From Mya arenaria (taxonomy: Eukaryota > Mollusca > Bivalvia > Myida > Myidae), in NCBI RefSeq assembly GCF_026914265.1, contig NC_069135.1:3427001-3491000 (forward strand): a stretch of DNA of 64,000 nt, read 5' to 3'. Positions within the stretch are counted from its first letter, which is position 1; every line of letters starts with the position of its first letter. Positions 13,324 to 25,877 of this stretch are shown here, in pieces. The notes below the pieces were generated by a model that made no database searches, was not told where the DNA came from, and was given only the letters and a program-made list of their open reading frames with translations. Made by a program: the position numbers and the translations under genes.

Positions 13324-16019
13324 AGTGTACTTGGTTCCCGAGTTCGATAATTCTAGTGGATGGCTTAAACAGTTTTAATTAATTGGCATGACATGTGTAT
13401 CAGACGCTAAATATGTTGCTTTAATGTCAACATCACCAGGAAATCAATATTCCTTTATTTTGCAAATAATTTATCGGGCTTGTGAAAATAGCAAATATAC
13501 AACTAGTCAAACCGTCCAAATATAAATCGGTCGTTAATGTACCTTGTCCGGACTACGCGCCCATATTAGGAAAAAAAATACAGAATAGAACAGAACAGAA
13601 AATTAATTTAAGCATAAACAGCTCATCGTCACATAACACATATCTAAAATAGAAATATAGAATTTACATACACAATCAATCAAACCATAAATAGTTACAA
13701 TATATATATATATGTATATATATAACGCGTTATGATTGAGTTTTGTATTATAGACAGATTTTTTAGAACACACACAAAAAACAAAAGAAAAAAAGGAAAG
13801 CATCAACCAAGTTACACACATTTCAGTGTGCATGATGGTTGATATGAAAGTGGGAATGTTAAATATATTATTTAACCAATAAACCTTGGAAAATGCGGAA
13901 AGAGATAGAATGAGACATGAACATAGTTCTAAGCAATATTGCCATTTATAAAGGAACCTAATACAAATAGATCAGAGATAAATCGTTTGTGATAAAACAG
14001 CAACAGAAAAACAAACAAAAAGCATGTAGAAGGGAAATACAAAGACATAATACAACTCGTCTTGTTTAATATAGATCTATACATTGTACCACACTATAGT
14101 TATGACTAGCTTGATAAACTATCGGAGTACATTTAAGACAATGAACATTCAATTGACATAATAGTATTCAAACTGTTGTTGTTGTTTTTATTTTAAAAAA
14201 GTGGTATCTTTTTAAAGAAAACAATACACTGTCGTTTATTTCGGTTGTTTTATGCAATTGTAAGTGCTATTCATAAACTTGAAATGGTTAAGTAAAACTT
14301 AACTGAATTCCAAATGGTTTGAATAGCTTTCATTAAGCGGTGTATTTCCAGTATCCAGTTAGATTTTCTTTTTGATTTACCAAACACAGTGTGTGTATAC
14401 CACGTGATAAATTGCGTCAAAAGTGCAATACTTCATTCAGTTGTTAAATGTATTTAAATTCAAGCATGAAGTTATTTTCATATATAATTAAAACACAGCC
14501 AATCTAATTAGATCAAGAATCTGTGAAAAAAGCATGTGATCATACTTTGATGCAGATGAGCCACGCCTTCTGAGGGATGTCTTGTCTACGCTGTCAATGT
14601 GATATGGGATGTTTTGTTCACCCTTCTAAAAAGATGTGGGATCTTTTGTCCACTTAGTCAAAAATGGCTTGGGATGTTACAGTGTATGTCACACTCCTCT
14701 CATAGGCATATCTTCAAACATTAACAAACCAGAGTGTTCCTGCTTCATGCTAGTGGGGCATAATGTTTCTCTACCAATCATTCTCGTTCACCAGAGTGAT
14801 GATACTATGCGTAGATTTATCACGATCGAACCTCTGATGAATAAGAATGTTGCCAATCTGTCAATCCAAGTTTCTTGTCTACTCTCCATAAAACAAAGTC
14901 TTGGGACATCAATCAAGACGAGATGCTCAACACATTTCTGAAGGGCCTCACGTACTTTGTTTGCATCGATATTTTAAAACTTTGTTGAAAAGGTGTTATA
15001 TAACTGTTGTTTTTTTAGCAAATAGCTACTGGCATAACATCCTTTGAAGAAAAATTCTGTTAATCAAAGCCTAAAATATATTGATTTCCCATTGCATTAC
15101 GGACATTTTTTAGCAATGTTAAAGTATTTTCTGTGACATAATTCAAAAAATATTAGCAATAAAAGTTTTAAATACGGTAACCATAGTTTGAACTATTAAT
15201 GAGGTTTTAACACCGATATAAACATTTCCTTCGCATTTCACATGTTTTGTTTTCGATGTATGGCTCCATAATCATGAACAATTTCCTTTAAAAATATCCT
15301 ATCACAGGAGAACTCTTCCCAGCAAACAAGAACATGAACTTCTTCATTTCTTCATTACATCCTATATACGATCGTATTTAGTGAAAAGCCTCCCATTTGT
15401 ACTGATATATGTTAAATCTATATTAATTAAGCTTTTCATGTTAATTGAATGTATGTTTAACTTTTTGCTATATCATCATTAAAAATAATTTAACTTAACA
15501 TTAACCAAGGGGGAGGACGTAATTTGATTTCTGGCAAACATTAAGTGAGAAAAATGTTTCATGGCAAACAAAATGGCGTATTTTTATTGACAAGTGCCGA
15601 TTCTGGGACCATTTTTTTGCCTGGTAAGTTGACCTTTTTTATAATTTTGAAAAATGAATGCACCCAGTGTGTGGGGAAAAGCATATTCTTCAATCGACAT
15701 CTTAGTTTGGTATCACAACTTTAAAGATAAAAAAGTTATTGAATAGATTGTGGCTCTGGAGGCAATGTTTACAAATATATATATATATGTTGAATTTATC
15801 CTCATTTTTTCTTATTTTCTCAGCAAATATTGCATATCTCTGCATGTTGTAACCGTACTTTTATATATATATTCCTATCTTCCAAATGTCATGGTTATTA
15901 CTCGATTGTACACGTTTCCTGGCCGATTTTTTGTACATTAACCCCCTATTTTGTTTAGTGCAAGCACATTAGCCCCATTTTGGTGACAACGCAAACAACC
16001 TTCTGCATCATTTCAGAGT
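13324..16019. other. Upstream region of the ELAPOR gene, no gene seen
   Basis: This stretch lies 5' of the ELAPOR start codon and should contain its promoter, but no core-promoter motif stands out. It is AT-rich with a TATATA microsatellite near 13701-13724 and another near 15775. Around 14720-14950 the minus strand shows a short protein-like stretch broken by a stop, which I could not identify. Other frames are short and have no convincing coding character. Confidence 0.5.
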
Positions 16020-16667
16020 CCCCAACTGTTCATGATGTGCTGTAAATTTATCGGGTCAAAGGTCAAGGTCACAGTGATCTTTTATGGTAAAATAATTTTA
16101 AAGCTTGACCTTGAATGGTAAAAGGTTGTCCGTGTGATAACTCGACAGTGCCTGTACCCATGGCCCTCAAACTTGACTTGGAGGTTGGGCCTGACCAGTA
16201 GATGACCCCTATAGTTTTTGGGGGTCATCGGGCCAAAGGTCAAGGTCACAGTGACCTTGAATGGTTAAAGATTGTCCGAGTGATAACTCGACAATGCCTG
16301 CAACAATGGCCCTCAAACTTGACTTGGAGGTTGGGCCTAACCAGTAAATGGCCCCTATTGATTTTAGGGGTCATTGGGCCAAAGGTCAAGGTCACAGTGA
16401 CCTTGAATGATAAAAGGTTGTCAGAATGATAACTCAACAATGGCTGCAACCATGGCCCTCATACTTGACTTGGAGGTTAGGCCGGACAAGTAGATGACCC
16501 CTATTGATTTAAGGGGTAAAAGGTCAAGGTCACAGTGACCTTGAAAGAAACTGGACAATTCCTGGACCTATGGTCATCAAACTTGACATGAAGGTTGGGC
16601 CTGACCAGTAGATTGACTTTGGGGTTCATCGGGCCAAGATCAAGGTCACAGTAACCTTTAACACAAA

Positions 16668-19211
16668 CAAGAGGGCCAAATGGCCCTGAATCGCTCACCT
16701 GTCATATATTGCACATTCTTCCATTATATACAAATATTGAAAACCTAAGCCTATGAAGACGGGGCGTGGCCAATTTTGACCCCAGGGCTAAAGTTTGAAC
16801 AATCTCAAGTGGTCCGATAAACAATTCTTCATACCAAATATCTAAGGCCTTCGCCTTTTGGTTTGGGAGAAGAAGATTTTTTAAGTTTTCATCATATACA
16901 TATATAAGGAAACCCATAACCGCCCGGGTGGGGCCATTTTTTTACCCCAGGGCCAAAGATTGAACAATATTGGTACAAGTCAACTAGATGATATATCATG
17001 CCAAATATCTAAGCTCTTGTCACTACTTGATTTTACGTGTGTATCTATATATGTATATTTGTTATTAATTGTTGTATGTGGCCCATATTGAAAATTGGTA
17101 TGTGTACTAAATATGTTATCCAGTTTAAATTAAGACGTTACATGTCTTTGTGAGTTCGGAGAAGATTAGAGAGAAAACCCATCAGCCCCGGGGTGTGGCC
17201 AATTTTGATCCCAGGGCCATAATTTGAACAAACTTTGTAGAGTTCCACTAGACGATGAATCATGCCAAATATCTAAGCTCTAGTCCAAGTAAGTTCAGAG
17301 GAGAAAATTTTTGAAGTTTTAACTATAAACATTTAGAGAATACCCTAACCCCCTGGGGCGGGGCCAATTTTGACCCCAAGGCCATAATTTGAACAAACTT
17401 TGTAGAGGTCCACTAGACGATGAATCATGCCAAATATCTAAGCTCTAAGCAACATAAGTTCAGAGGAGATTTTTGATTTTTTTTACTATAAACATATAGA
17501 AAAACCCATGACCACCCAGGGGCGGGGCCAATTTTGACCCCAGGGCCATAATTTGAACAATCTTTGTAGAGGTCCACTAGACGATGAATCATGCCAAATA
17601 TCTAAGCTCTAGTCCAAGTAAGTTAAGAGGAGAAGATTTTTGAAGTTTTAACTATAAACATATCAAGTATACCCATGACCCCCCGTGGTGGGGCCAATTT
17701 TCACCCCAAGGCCATAATTTGAACAATCTTTGTAGAGGTCCACTAGAAGATGAATCATGCCAAATATCTAAGCTCTAGTCCAAGTAAGTTAAGAGGAGAA
17801 GATTTTTGAAGTTTTAACTATAAACATATAGAGTATACCCATGACCCCCCGGGATGGGGCCAATTTTAATCCCAAGGCCATAATTTGAACAATCTTTGTA
17901 GAGGTCCACTAGACGATGAATCATGCCAAATATCTAAGCTCTAAGCAACATAAGTTCAGAGGAGATTTTTGATTTTTTTTTACTATAAACATATAGAGAA
18001 AACCCAAGACCACCCAGGGGCGGGGCCAATTTTGACCCCAAGGCCATAATTTGAACAATCTTTGTAAAGGTCCACTAGACGATGAATCATGCCAAATATC
18101 TAAGCTCTAGTCCAAGTAAGTTCAGAGGAGATGATTTTTGAAGTTTTAACTATAAACATATAGAGAATACCCATGACCCCCGGGGCGGGGCCAATTTTGA
18201 CCCCAGGGCCATAATTTGAACAAACTTTGTAGAGGTCCACTAGACGATGAATCATGCCAAATATCTAAGCTCTAGTCCAAGTAAGTTAAGAGGAGAAGAT
18301 TTTTGAAGTTTTAACTATAAACATATCAAGTATACCCATGACCCCCCGGGGCGGGGCCAATTTTGACCCCAAGGCCATAATTTGAACAATCTTTGTAGAG
18401 GTCCACTAGACGATGAATCATGCCAAATATCTAAGCTCTAGTCCAAGTAAGTTCAAAGGAGAAGATTTTTGAAGTTTTCACTATAAACATATAGAGAATA
18501 CCCATGACCCCCCGGGGCGGGGCCAATTTTGATCCCAAGGCCATAATTTGAACAATCTTTGTAAAGGTCCACTAGACGATGAATCATGCCAAATATCTAA
18601 GCTCTAGTCCAATTAATTTCAGAGGAGAAGATTTTTGAAGTTTTAACTATAAACATATAAAGAATACCCATGACCCCCTGGGGCGGGGCCAATTTTGACC
18701 CCAGGGCCATAATTTGAACAAACTTTGTAAAGGTTCACTAGACGATGAATCATGACAAATATCTAAGCTCTAGGCCAAGTAAGTTCAGAGGAGAAGATTT
18801 TTTAAGTTTTCACTATAAACATATAGAGAAAACCCATGACCCCCCGGGGTGGGGCCAATTTTGACCCAAGGGCCATAATTTGAACAATCTTGGTAGAGGA
18901 CCATTTGGTGATCCTACCTACCATATATCAACGGCCTAAGCCTTGTGGTTTGGGAGAAGAAGATTTTTTAAAGTTTTTCCTTTTGGTTGCCATGGCAACC
19001 AGAGTTCTGCGTGGAATTGAATTCTTTGAACAACTTTGATAGAAGACCACCCACGGAACATCCCTATGAAGTTTTATTAATATTGGCCCAGCGGTTAAGG
19101 AGGAGATGTCTTTTAAGTATATTGTTGACGGACGACGCAGGCCGCACGACAGACGCCGGACAAAAGGCGATCACAAAAGCTCACCTTGTCATAAAGTGAC
19201 AGGTGAGCTAA
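16668..19211. mobile_element. Non-autonomous element with short inverted ends and an internal ~165-bp tandem array
   Basis: The left end reads CAAGAGGGCC, AAATGGCCCT and GCTCACCTGTCA. The right end reads TGACAGGTGAGC, the inverse of that last word. GAGGGCCAAATGGCCCT near the left end can form a small hairpin. Sequence on both sides belongs to the surrounding AGGTCA-type repeat. Near the right end is GTTGCCATGGCAAC, then a ground-plan of GGACGACGCAGGCC and GACGCCGGACAAAAGGCG that is CpG-rich. The core is a tandem array described separately. No transposase is visible. Confidence 0.65.
16920..18900. repeat. Tandem array, ~165-bp unit, about eleven copies
   Basis: GATGAATCATGCCAAATATC recurs about every 165 bp (near 17234, 17417, 17582, 17750, 17915, 18078, 18246, 18411, 18576 and 18743). 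Each unit also carries GGGGCGGGGCCAATTTTGAC, GGCCATAATTTGAACAA and TAACTATAAACATAT. The units are highly alike, which suggests recent amplification. The array sits inside the element at 16668-19211. Confidence 0.92.
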
Positions 19212-20934
19212 AAAGTTAGACTTGGAGTTGCGTCTGACCTGTAGATGACCCCTTATAATTTTAGGGATCATTGGGTCAAAGGTCAAAGTGACCTTGAGGA
19301 AAAAATCTTGTCTGTGTGATAACTTGTCAATGCCTGCACCCATGGCACTCCAAACTTGATATTTAGGTTTTTGGTGACCAGCTGATGACTCTGATGGATT
19401 TTGAGGTCATAGAGTCAAAGGTCATGGTCATAACACACTATCCTCACACTTTGAATGGTCATAATCTTAAAACTGCCTCAGCGGCATCCAATGACAGTGA
19501 CAAATCAGCTGTCATTTCGGTCCATGCATATCGAGGGCTGAACGCAATAGTGTCGTAACTCCATTTTTTTCACAAAATGATGTTTTTGCATTTTTTATAT
19601 ACTTTAACAGTTTTCCATCTGTCATAAAAATATTTTTGAAAAATATTGATTTTTAAGTACTTAAAATGAAAATTTGTCCAAAAGTCGTATCCTAATTTGA
19701 CTATTTTCATTTATGCAACACTGTCGTAACTTGAGTTACATACAGTGTTGCACTGAAAACTATGCCAAGTTCGATTTAAAAAAATATGCAACACTGTAGT
19801 AACTCAATGAATTTCAATAAAACGATGTCATAATAATGATGCCATAGTGCTGTGATTTCACTTTTCTCAGAAAAGAAAACAGCAACAGTAAACATATACA
19901 TGTACATGTTAAAAATTATGAAATCCAAATAATTTTGAAGATTTATTTGCGCCACATCTGAAGATTACAGTAATTAGGTGTTTTTATTTGTTCTTTTTTT
20001 TAAATACTTATGAAATATTCCTTACCCTGAGTTATGTATTGTAACTTGTGCTTGAAGAAGTTAAATGATTACCTTAATATTTGATATTCTGAGGCGATAT
20101 AAGTTATTGCAGTAGCATCTTAAGTGCATTAATTAAGTCTTATCCTAATAAAACTGACTTTTTCCATAACTTACTTATCAAACTTATAGGATATTTATGG
20201 TAGAATTTTGATAAATAAATGAGTCTTACTTACTTCTATACCGTACTAGTTAAAATAGCTTGCATTTTTAATGTGATATTGAAAATCTAATATTTGGGAA
20301 AAATAAAGACTTAAGGTCAAATATTGTGATTTGGATAAGAATTTTTGCTCCCTGAAGTTGATAAGTCAAAATGGTTGGGAATCAAATAATGCTGATTCAA
20401 ATACAGTTCTTGTCAGTTTTTTGTAATCAATCTTTAGATTTCACATCATGTTCCAAGCAAAAGCTACTAGGCATCAAGGAAGCAAAGTGTTTTGTGAGGG
20501 AGACAATGTGTAGCAAATAAGTGCGCATTAGTAACATCCTATACAAATCAACCAACAAACTGGAATGAGGAAACGATGGATGTGATTTTATTTAAGGGTG
20601 ACAAACTTATAGCGATGTCAATTTGAAAAGGCCATACTGGTCAACAGATGGTATTCCTGATGTTCTGGACTTCGTTAACATTAACGGAGTCATGGCTCAG
20701 GAAGTGGTCACATGTATCAGACATCAGTAGTGAAGAATGTGGTTGTTTAGATGATGAGGACACAGACAGCTACATTTTTTTTTCTAAATTAGGCAATGGC
20801 AGACTTAAATAACATTTCAGAATTCCTTCAAACATTTCATTTGAATACTTTAAGAGATGCTTCTGAAAATAATGTTAATGTTTGTAAAAGCTTGTACAAT
20901 GATGATGTTACAGTTTACATCATGAATAACAGCA

Positions 20935-21245
20935 TTGATGGGCATGATATGATGGTGATGTTGAGAGTTATGATGTTGAAGGGAGTGGTATTGATAGCAA
21001 TGTCGTTGGGGAATAATGTTGGTGGGGATGCTGTTGATGGGGTTGATGGCAATGATGTTGATGGGGGAGGTGTTAATGGTTAAGATGCTGATGTGGTTGG
21101 TGGCAATGATGTTGATGGGGGATATGTTAATGGTTATAATGCTGATGTGGTTCGTTGCAATGCTGTTGATGTGGTTGATGTTAATGATTATGGTGCTGAT
21201 TGGGGTGATAGCAATGATGCTGATGTTGATGATGGTGGTGGTCTT
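20935..21245. repeat. Degenerate GATG/GTTGATG minisatellite inside the transposon
   Basis: Words such as GATGTTGATGGGG and GGTTGATGGCAATGATG recur with an irregular period. The encoded frames are low-complexity (Gly/Asp/Val or Met/Leu). This is simple repeat expansion, not a protein-coding gene. Confidence 0.7.
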
Positions 21246-21589
21246 TTTAAGGAAGATGATGATATACCTTTGATTTATCTTGTTGACAAAGGGGAAATTT
21301 CATTAGCTTATGAAAGTCAAAGCCCAATTTAAAAACCAACCATTGTAATAAACATATTTATTAAGCTTGTGCATAAAGCAGATCATTCCAGATGCCCACC
21401 ACTCCTCTTTCCTCCTACTCTCACATGACACTGCAGTTTCAAAGTCCAGGGTAGCCTTCGCAAATAAGACTAGAGATTGCTTTTTTGAAAAAGCGCTTGT
21501 CTCTCCCATTGTGTGGTCATAGGTGTAAAAGATCAATGATGGAATTGAAATTTTTACTTATGGAATGGATAAGAACAAACATAGGGGTC

Positions 21590-22535
21590 ATCTACTGGGC
21601 ATGACCAACCTGCATACCAAGTATTAATTTCCTGGGTCCAAGTGTTCTTAAGTTACCGAGCAGATAGAAGTGTGACAGACGGACTGGTGACCAACAAATT
21701 GTTTTTCATCTGAAGGTGACTGTGACCTTGACCTGACCTCAAAATCAAAATCATACCAAGTATGAAGCTCCTGGGCCCAAGTGTTCATTAGTTATTCTGC
21801 GAAAACCGTTATTTTACCTCAAGGTCACCATGACTTTTGACCTACTGGCCTGAAAATCAATAGGGGTCTTCTACTAGTCATTACCAACTGACATACCAAG
21901 TATGAATGTCTTATGTGCAAGCATTCTTCAGTAATTAATCAGATTTTTTCCACCTGACAGTCACTGCGGTCTTTACCAGGACCTTTGACCTATTGATCCC
22001 AATTCCAATAGGAGCCATCTACTAGTCATGACCAACTAGCATAACAAATATGAAGTTCCTGGGTGCAAATTTTCTTTAGTAATTATTGGAAAATGTTTTT
22101 CCCCGCAGGGTCACTGCAACCATGACCTCTGACCAATTGACTTTAAATCTATAGGGGTTATCTACTAGTCATGACCAATTGGCATATCAAGTATGAAGTT
22201 CTTTAATTATTGAGCGGAGAATGTTTTTTCACCAAAACCTTGACAATTGACCACCTGATCCCAGAACTAGCATACCAAGTATGAAGTTCCTTGGTGCAAG
22301 CGTTCTTCAGTTATTGAGCGGAAACCGTTTCTTCACCTCAAGGTCACGGTGACCTTGACCTTTGACCTACTGATCTCAAAATCAATAGGAGTCATGACCA
22401 ACAAGCATACCAAGTATGAAGTTCCTCAGGGTCTAAGCGTTCTATAGTTATTGAGCGGAAACAGAGTGTGACACAGACTGACGGACAGGGCAAAAACAAT
22501 ATGTCTCCCCATGAATGGGGGAGACACAAAAACTT
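21590..22535. repeat. Dispersed repeat (CATACCAAGTATGAAGTTCC type) nested in the transposon
   Basis: CATACCAAGTATGAAGTTCC and GTCATGACCAAC phrases recur about every 120-150 bp. TGACCTTGACC words are frequent and one perfect GGTCACGGTGACC palindrome lies at 22342-22354. It ends with CAATATGTCTCCCCATGAAT followed by GGGGGAGACA. It resembles the AGGTCA repeat family in design but not in detail. Confidence 0.65.
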
Positions 22536-23820
22536 GATTGTTTTGTATTGATGCTTGAAACACATGCATTCAACACATTGTAGTCTAAAAATAGTTTTCC
22601 AAAGTCATCCGAAAAAAATGTTTCACTTGTTTTACTTGGTGTTATGCTGCTTTGACTAAAACATATTATCTGGCAATGACCTTAAGTGTTTTTGTATCAG
22701 TTGAGTAGAGCTCATAGGACATGTGAACTTGTGTATATTAATAAGAACTTCCCCTTTATGGAAACAAACCAAAAATTTGAAAACAATGGTCAATAGTATC
22801 ATTAAAAGATTCCTTTGAAGGTCATATTTTTTATATTTTCAAAAACATTTTTGCTGATTTTTTAAAGAAATTTTATCAGGCAGTCAGATGGAATTATCAA
22901 GACATTTGCCATTTTTTGTCAGTTATATGGGAATGATTGTTATAAAGTAAAGCATATAAAATGAAAGTATTTTAGAATTGAATGACATTATTGAGTGTGC
23001 TTAGCTTTGCGAAAATGATCTGTTTTTGAATTTATGTTTAAATCATGTATCTATTCTTTGTTAAAGTTTTAAATAAACACTGTTGTTAAATTTGAGATAC
23101 AGGATGAACAAAATCTTGTTGTGAAAATTAAATACTTGAGTGATTAAATGTTCAAAAGTAATACAGTCATGTTTTGTTATGTTCTGATTTATGCTTCATT
23201 GTTTTAAGGATCATAGAGCCTGACCCTTTCCCATTATTTAGGTGTAAAGTTAGACCTCTATTCAACTCAAATAATGAGCATTTTCAAACATGATGCACTA
23301 TGGGTTGTAATAATAATTATCATAATTATATAAAATTTGTCCATTAGAGTTTAGTAATTAACCATATTTCTCATTGATAATGACAAAAATAAAAAGTGCA
23401 ACAGTGTTGCATAAATATATTTTCTCAAATTGAAATAATATCAGGTGGAAAACTGTCGTAAGTCAAGTTACGACACTGTTGCATAAATATATACTTTGAT
23501 GAAATTTGACTTTTGAGGTGGAAAACTGTAGTCAGTCAAATTTTCAGCAAATTCATCTTTTGTGTTCAATGTTTGAAGATGATATATTTTTTGGTTTAAA
23601 ACTATCATACAGTACAAAATTGTTATGTTCAAATACTTTAAATATTTCCAACACATATAAATTAAGAAAGTTTTTTCCTTCTCCTGAACAGTTTTGAAAA
23701 ATGGAGTTACGACAGTATTGCGTTGAGCCCTCGATATTTCATTCAATTGTCCATATAATTCTGACATGGCGCTCAGGGGGGGACATAATGTTTGACAAAC
23801 ATCTCTTGTTTAATCTTGAA

Positions 23821-25718
23821 TCTAAATGTTTACAATTTCAATCATCTGTATACACTCATCAAGACAATCTGCAGATTATTTGTTATTAGGGAAATGCCTT
23901 CTTCTGCCAAGTTGTTTGACAAAATTCAAATAACAATAAAGATCAAATACTTTTTCTGTTTATTCTAGGCTACATGGATGAATATTTTATTGTACAAAGT
24001 CAAATTCAAGTTTGAAGTAAATTTCACAGATTGACTAATTTTTTACAAAACAAGATTTTCATCAAATGAAAATAAATTTAATATGGGTCAACACAAAGTT
24101 TCTTCACTTACTTGCACAAATATTACATTAAGTTTCACATGTAAAAGCAGTATAAATTCCGACTATTTTTGTTGTACATAAAAAAAGGTGATGAATGTGA
24201 TATACTATCTGCATGCCAAAATACTTAACGAAGGGTGTATATACGGTAGTGTTTCAACAATTGAAAAGCCTAAGAAACTGTGATACCTGATGTTCTATTA
24301 CAAAATGTACACAACTATAAGAGAAACAAGTGTGATAACAATTGAAATGAAGACAAAACCAACGGATGGAATGATACATGAGAACATAGAAGAAATTTGA
24401 GGTATTCCTGAATTTTAGTTAGACATTTGAATGTGAAGATTCTGAACAAAATAAGCTTAGCAGATTTTCTAGGAAGACAAAATTACATTAATTTCTCTTT
24501 ATAATCAATGGATTAAAGAAACCATTTCTTAAATTTGTCACTCGGTTCATTCGAATCTCATCAGTGTTATGCAGAAGTATAAACAATAAAGTTGCTGGAT
24601 GTAGACCTTGGGTAGTGGGTATTTTCCTTCATCAAGGTTCCCAAGAACCTGACAGTTTTTGCAGAAACATTGATAAAAATGCACCATTCAACTAAAACAA
24701 CCCAAACGTACAAAGTACTTGTGTAATGATAAAACACACAAGCATCATTTGCACGAATTATTGAGCATTCACAAATTACGTAATAAGACTTAATAACACC
24801 AAAAAAACTTTATAATAATGAGAAATATCTGGATTACCGGTATAAAAAAACAAATCTTTTGATTTGGACCCCAATCACCTATGTTTTCAACTGAAACAGC
24901 CTGATAATATCTCCATTGAGTTCTTTTACAGAAAACAAATCTTTATCATTCTTGCTGAATGGTACAAAGAAACATTACAAGAAAAACGTTACATCTTAAC
25001 ATGAAAAAATATTGCATTTTACTATTATGGAAACTTAAAATGGAGAGATTCATGTGTAAATCTAAAAGATGTCAATGAAAGTTAACTATGAACCTAACAT
25101 ACAAAATGGACATGCTTGACCTATCAAATAATAACATTAACACAATATTTATCAAAGATTTGTAGTTGGTCCTTGTTTGTAAACGTGTAGATATTCAAAT
25201 GAGCTAAAACACCTTAACCAAGAAAATAAGACAACAAAGCTGGACAATTTTACTTGTTGACATAAGCCATGTGACCTGAAATTTTAAATCTGATATGACC
25301 GGGAAAAATGGAACATCTTCCGGCATTCTTATGATGTTATATGGTGTTTTACCAGTAGTTGTATACAAAGTAAAATATTAACAAAGAGATTACCTTTATC
25401 TAAAACATAATATAATTATAACAAGTATATAACCATGGTAACAGTGGTAAAAGGTAATGTATGATATAAAAGAATAAATCTATAAATACATGTATAACCT
25501 AAATTCACCATCAGTAACAAACTTCTTGAACTTCTACATTGACAGAAATTTTAGAGATATCAAAATACAAGATACCAGTCCAGCACAATGAATACATCAC
25601 ACTAAACACTCACAATATTTTTTTTAACACTTAGTTTATCATTTAATGAATTATATTTTTCATACATCACACTAACAAGATTTTTTTACAAAGACATTTT
25701 GTTTTTCATTTTATGAAT
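23821..25718. other. Between the nested repeat block and the stress-protein gene, no gene seen
   Basis: AT-rich sequence without convincing coding frames on either strand. Some of it may be the 3' untranslated region of the stress-protein gene if a distal polyadenylation site is used. Confidence 0.5.
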
Positions 25719-25724
25719 TTTATT
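25719..25724 (-). terminator. Candidate polyadenylation signal AATAAA for the stress-protein gene
   Basis: TTTATT on the plus strand reads AATAAA on the minus strand, about 155 nt past the stop codon at 25878-25880. Other AATAAA words lie further downstream, so the choice is tentative. Confidence 0.35.
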
Positions 25725-25877
25725 TTTTATAATCCATAAATCTATTGCTACATTGCGTCAAAACACAATAACAAATACAAAACATTAGTTATCTCTCAGC
25801 TTGAAGTATTCTTTTCTGTGTAGATGACTTTGTGTAACATTATCTCAACATCAGTAATAACCATCACCAGTTGTGCA

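Larger units (their letters stand above)
19531..23734. mobile_element. 4.2-kb DNA transposon with ~38-bp terminal inverted repeats, TA (or ATAT) target duplication
   Basis: The left end TCGAGGGCTGAACGCAATAG is mirrored by the inverse of the right end, TCGAGGGCTCAACGCAATAC. Both continue with TGTCGTAACTCCATTTTT. Flanking TA dinucleotides (19529-19530, 23735-23736) are compatible with a TA duplication; ATAT is equally possible. Subterminal words of the GCAACACTGTCGTAACT type recur near 19713, 19733, 19790, 23400 and 23450-23485 in both orientations, as expected of transposase-binding repeats. No intact transposase is present. Short acidic frames at 20570-20790 may be remnants, but I cannot assign a superfamily. 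The paralogous unbroken sequence is at about 26405-26440. Confidence 0.85.
16020..23820 (-). repeat. AGGTCA/TGACCT dispersed repeat, interrupted by two other elements
   Basis: In minus orientation this matches the copy at about 26325-27435. Its start is at the right end (AAGAGATGTTTGTCAAACAT, inverted, near 23795-23815). Its body continues at 16020-16667 and 19212-19528, with repeated phrases such as CTTGACTTGGAGGTTGGGCC and GATGACCCCTAT. The two breaks are the elements at 16668-19211 and 19531-23734. The body carries perfect GGTCAnnnTGACC palindromes at 16244, 16390 and 16528. No coding capacity is seen. The family is of a kind I associate with bivalve genomes, but I cannot name it. Confidence 0.75.

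Noticed and set aside
20796..21332. Frames rich in Gly-Asp-Val or Met-Leu
   Set aside because: Low-complexity products of the GATG-type minisatellite in the TIR transposon.
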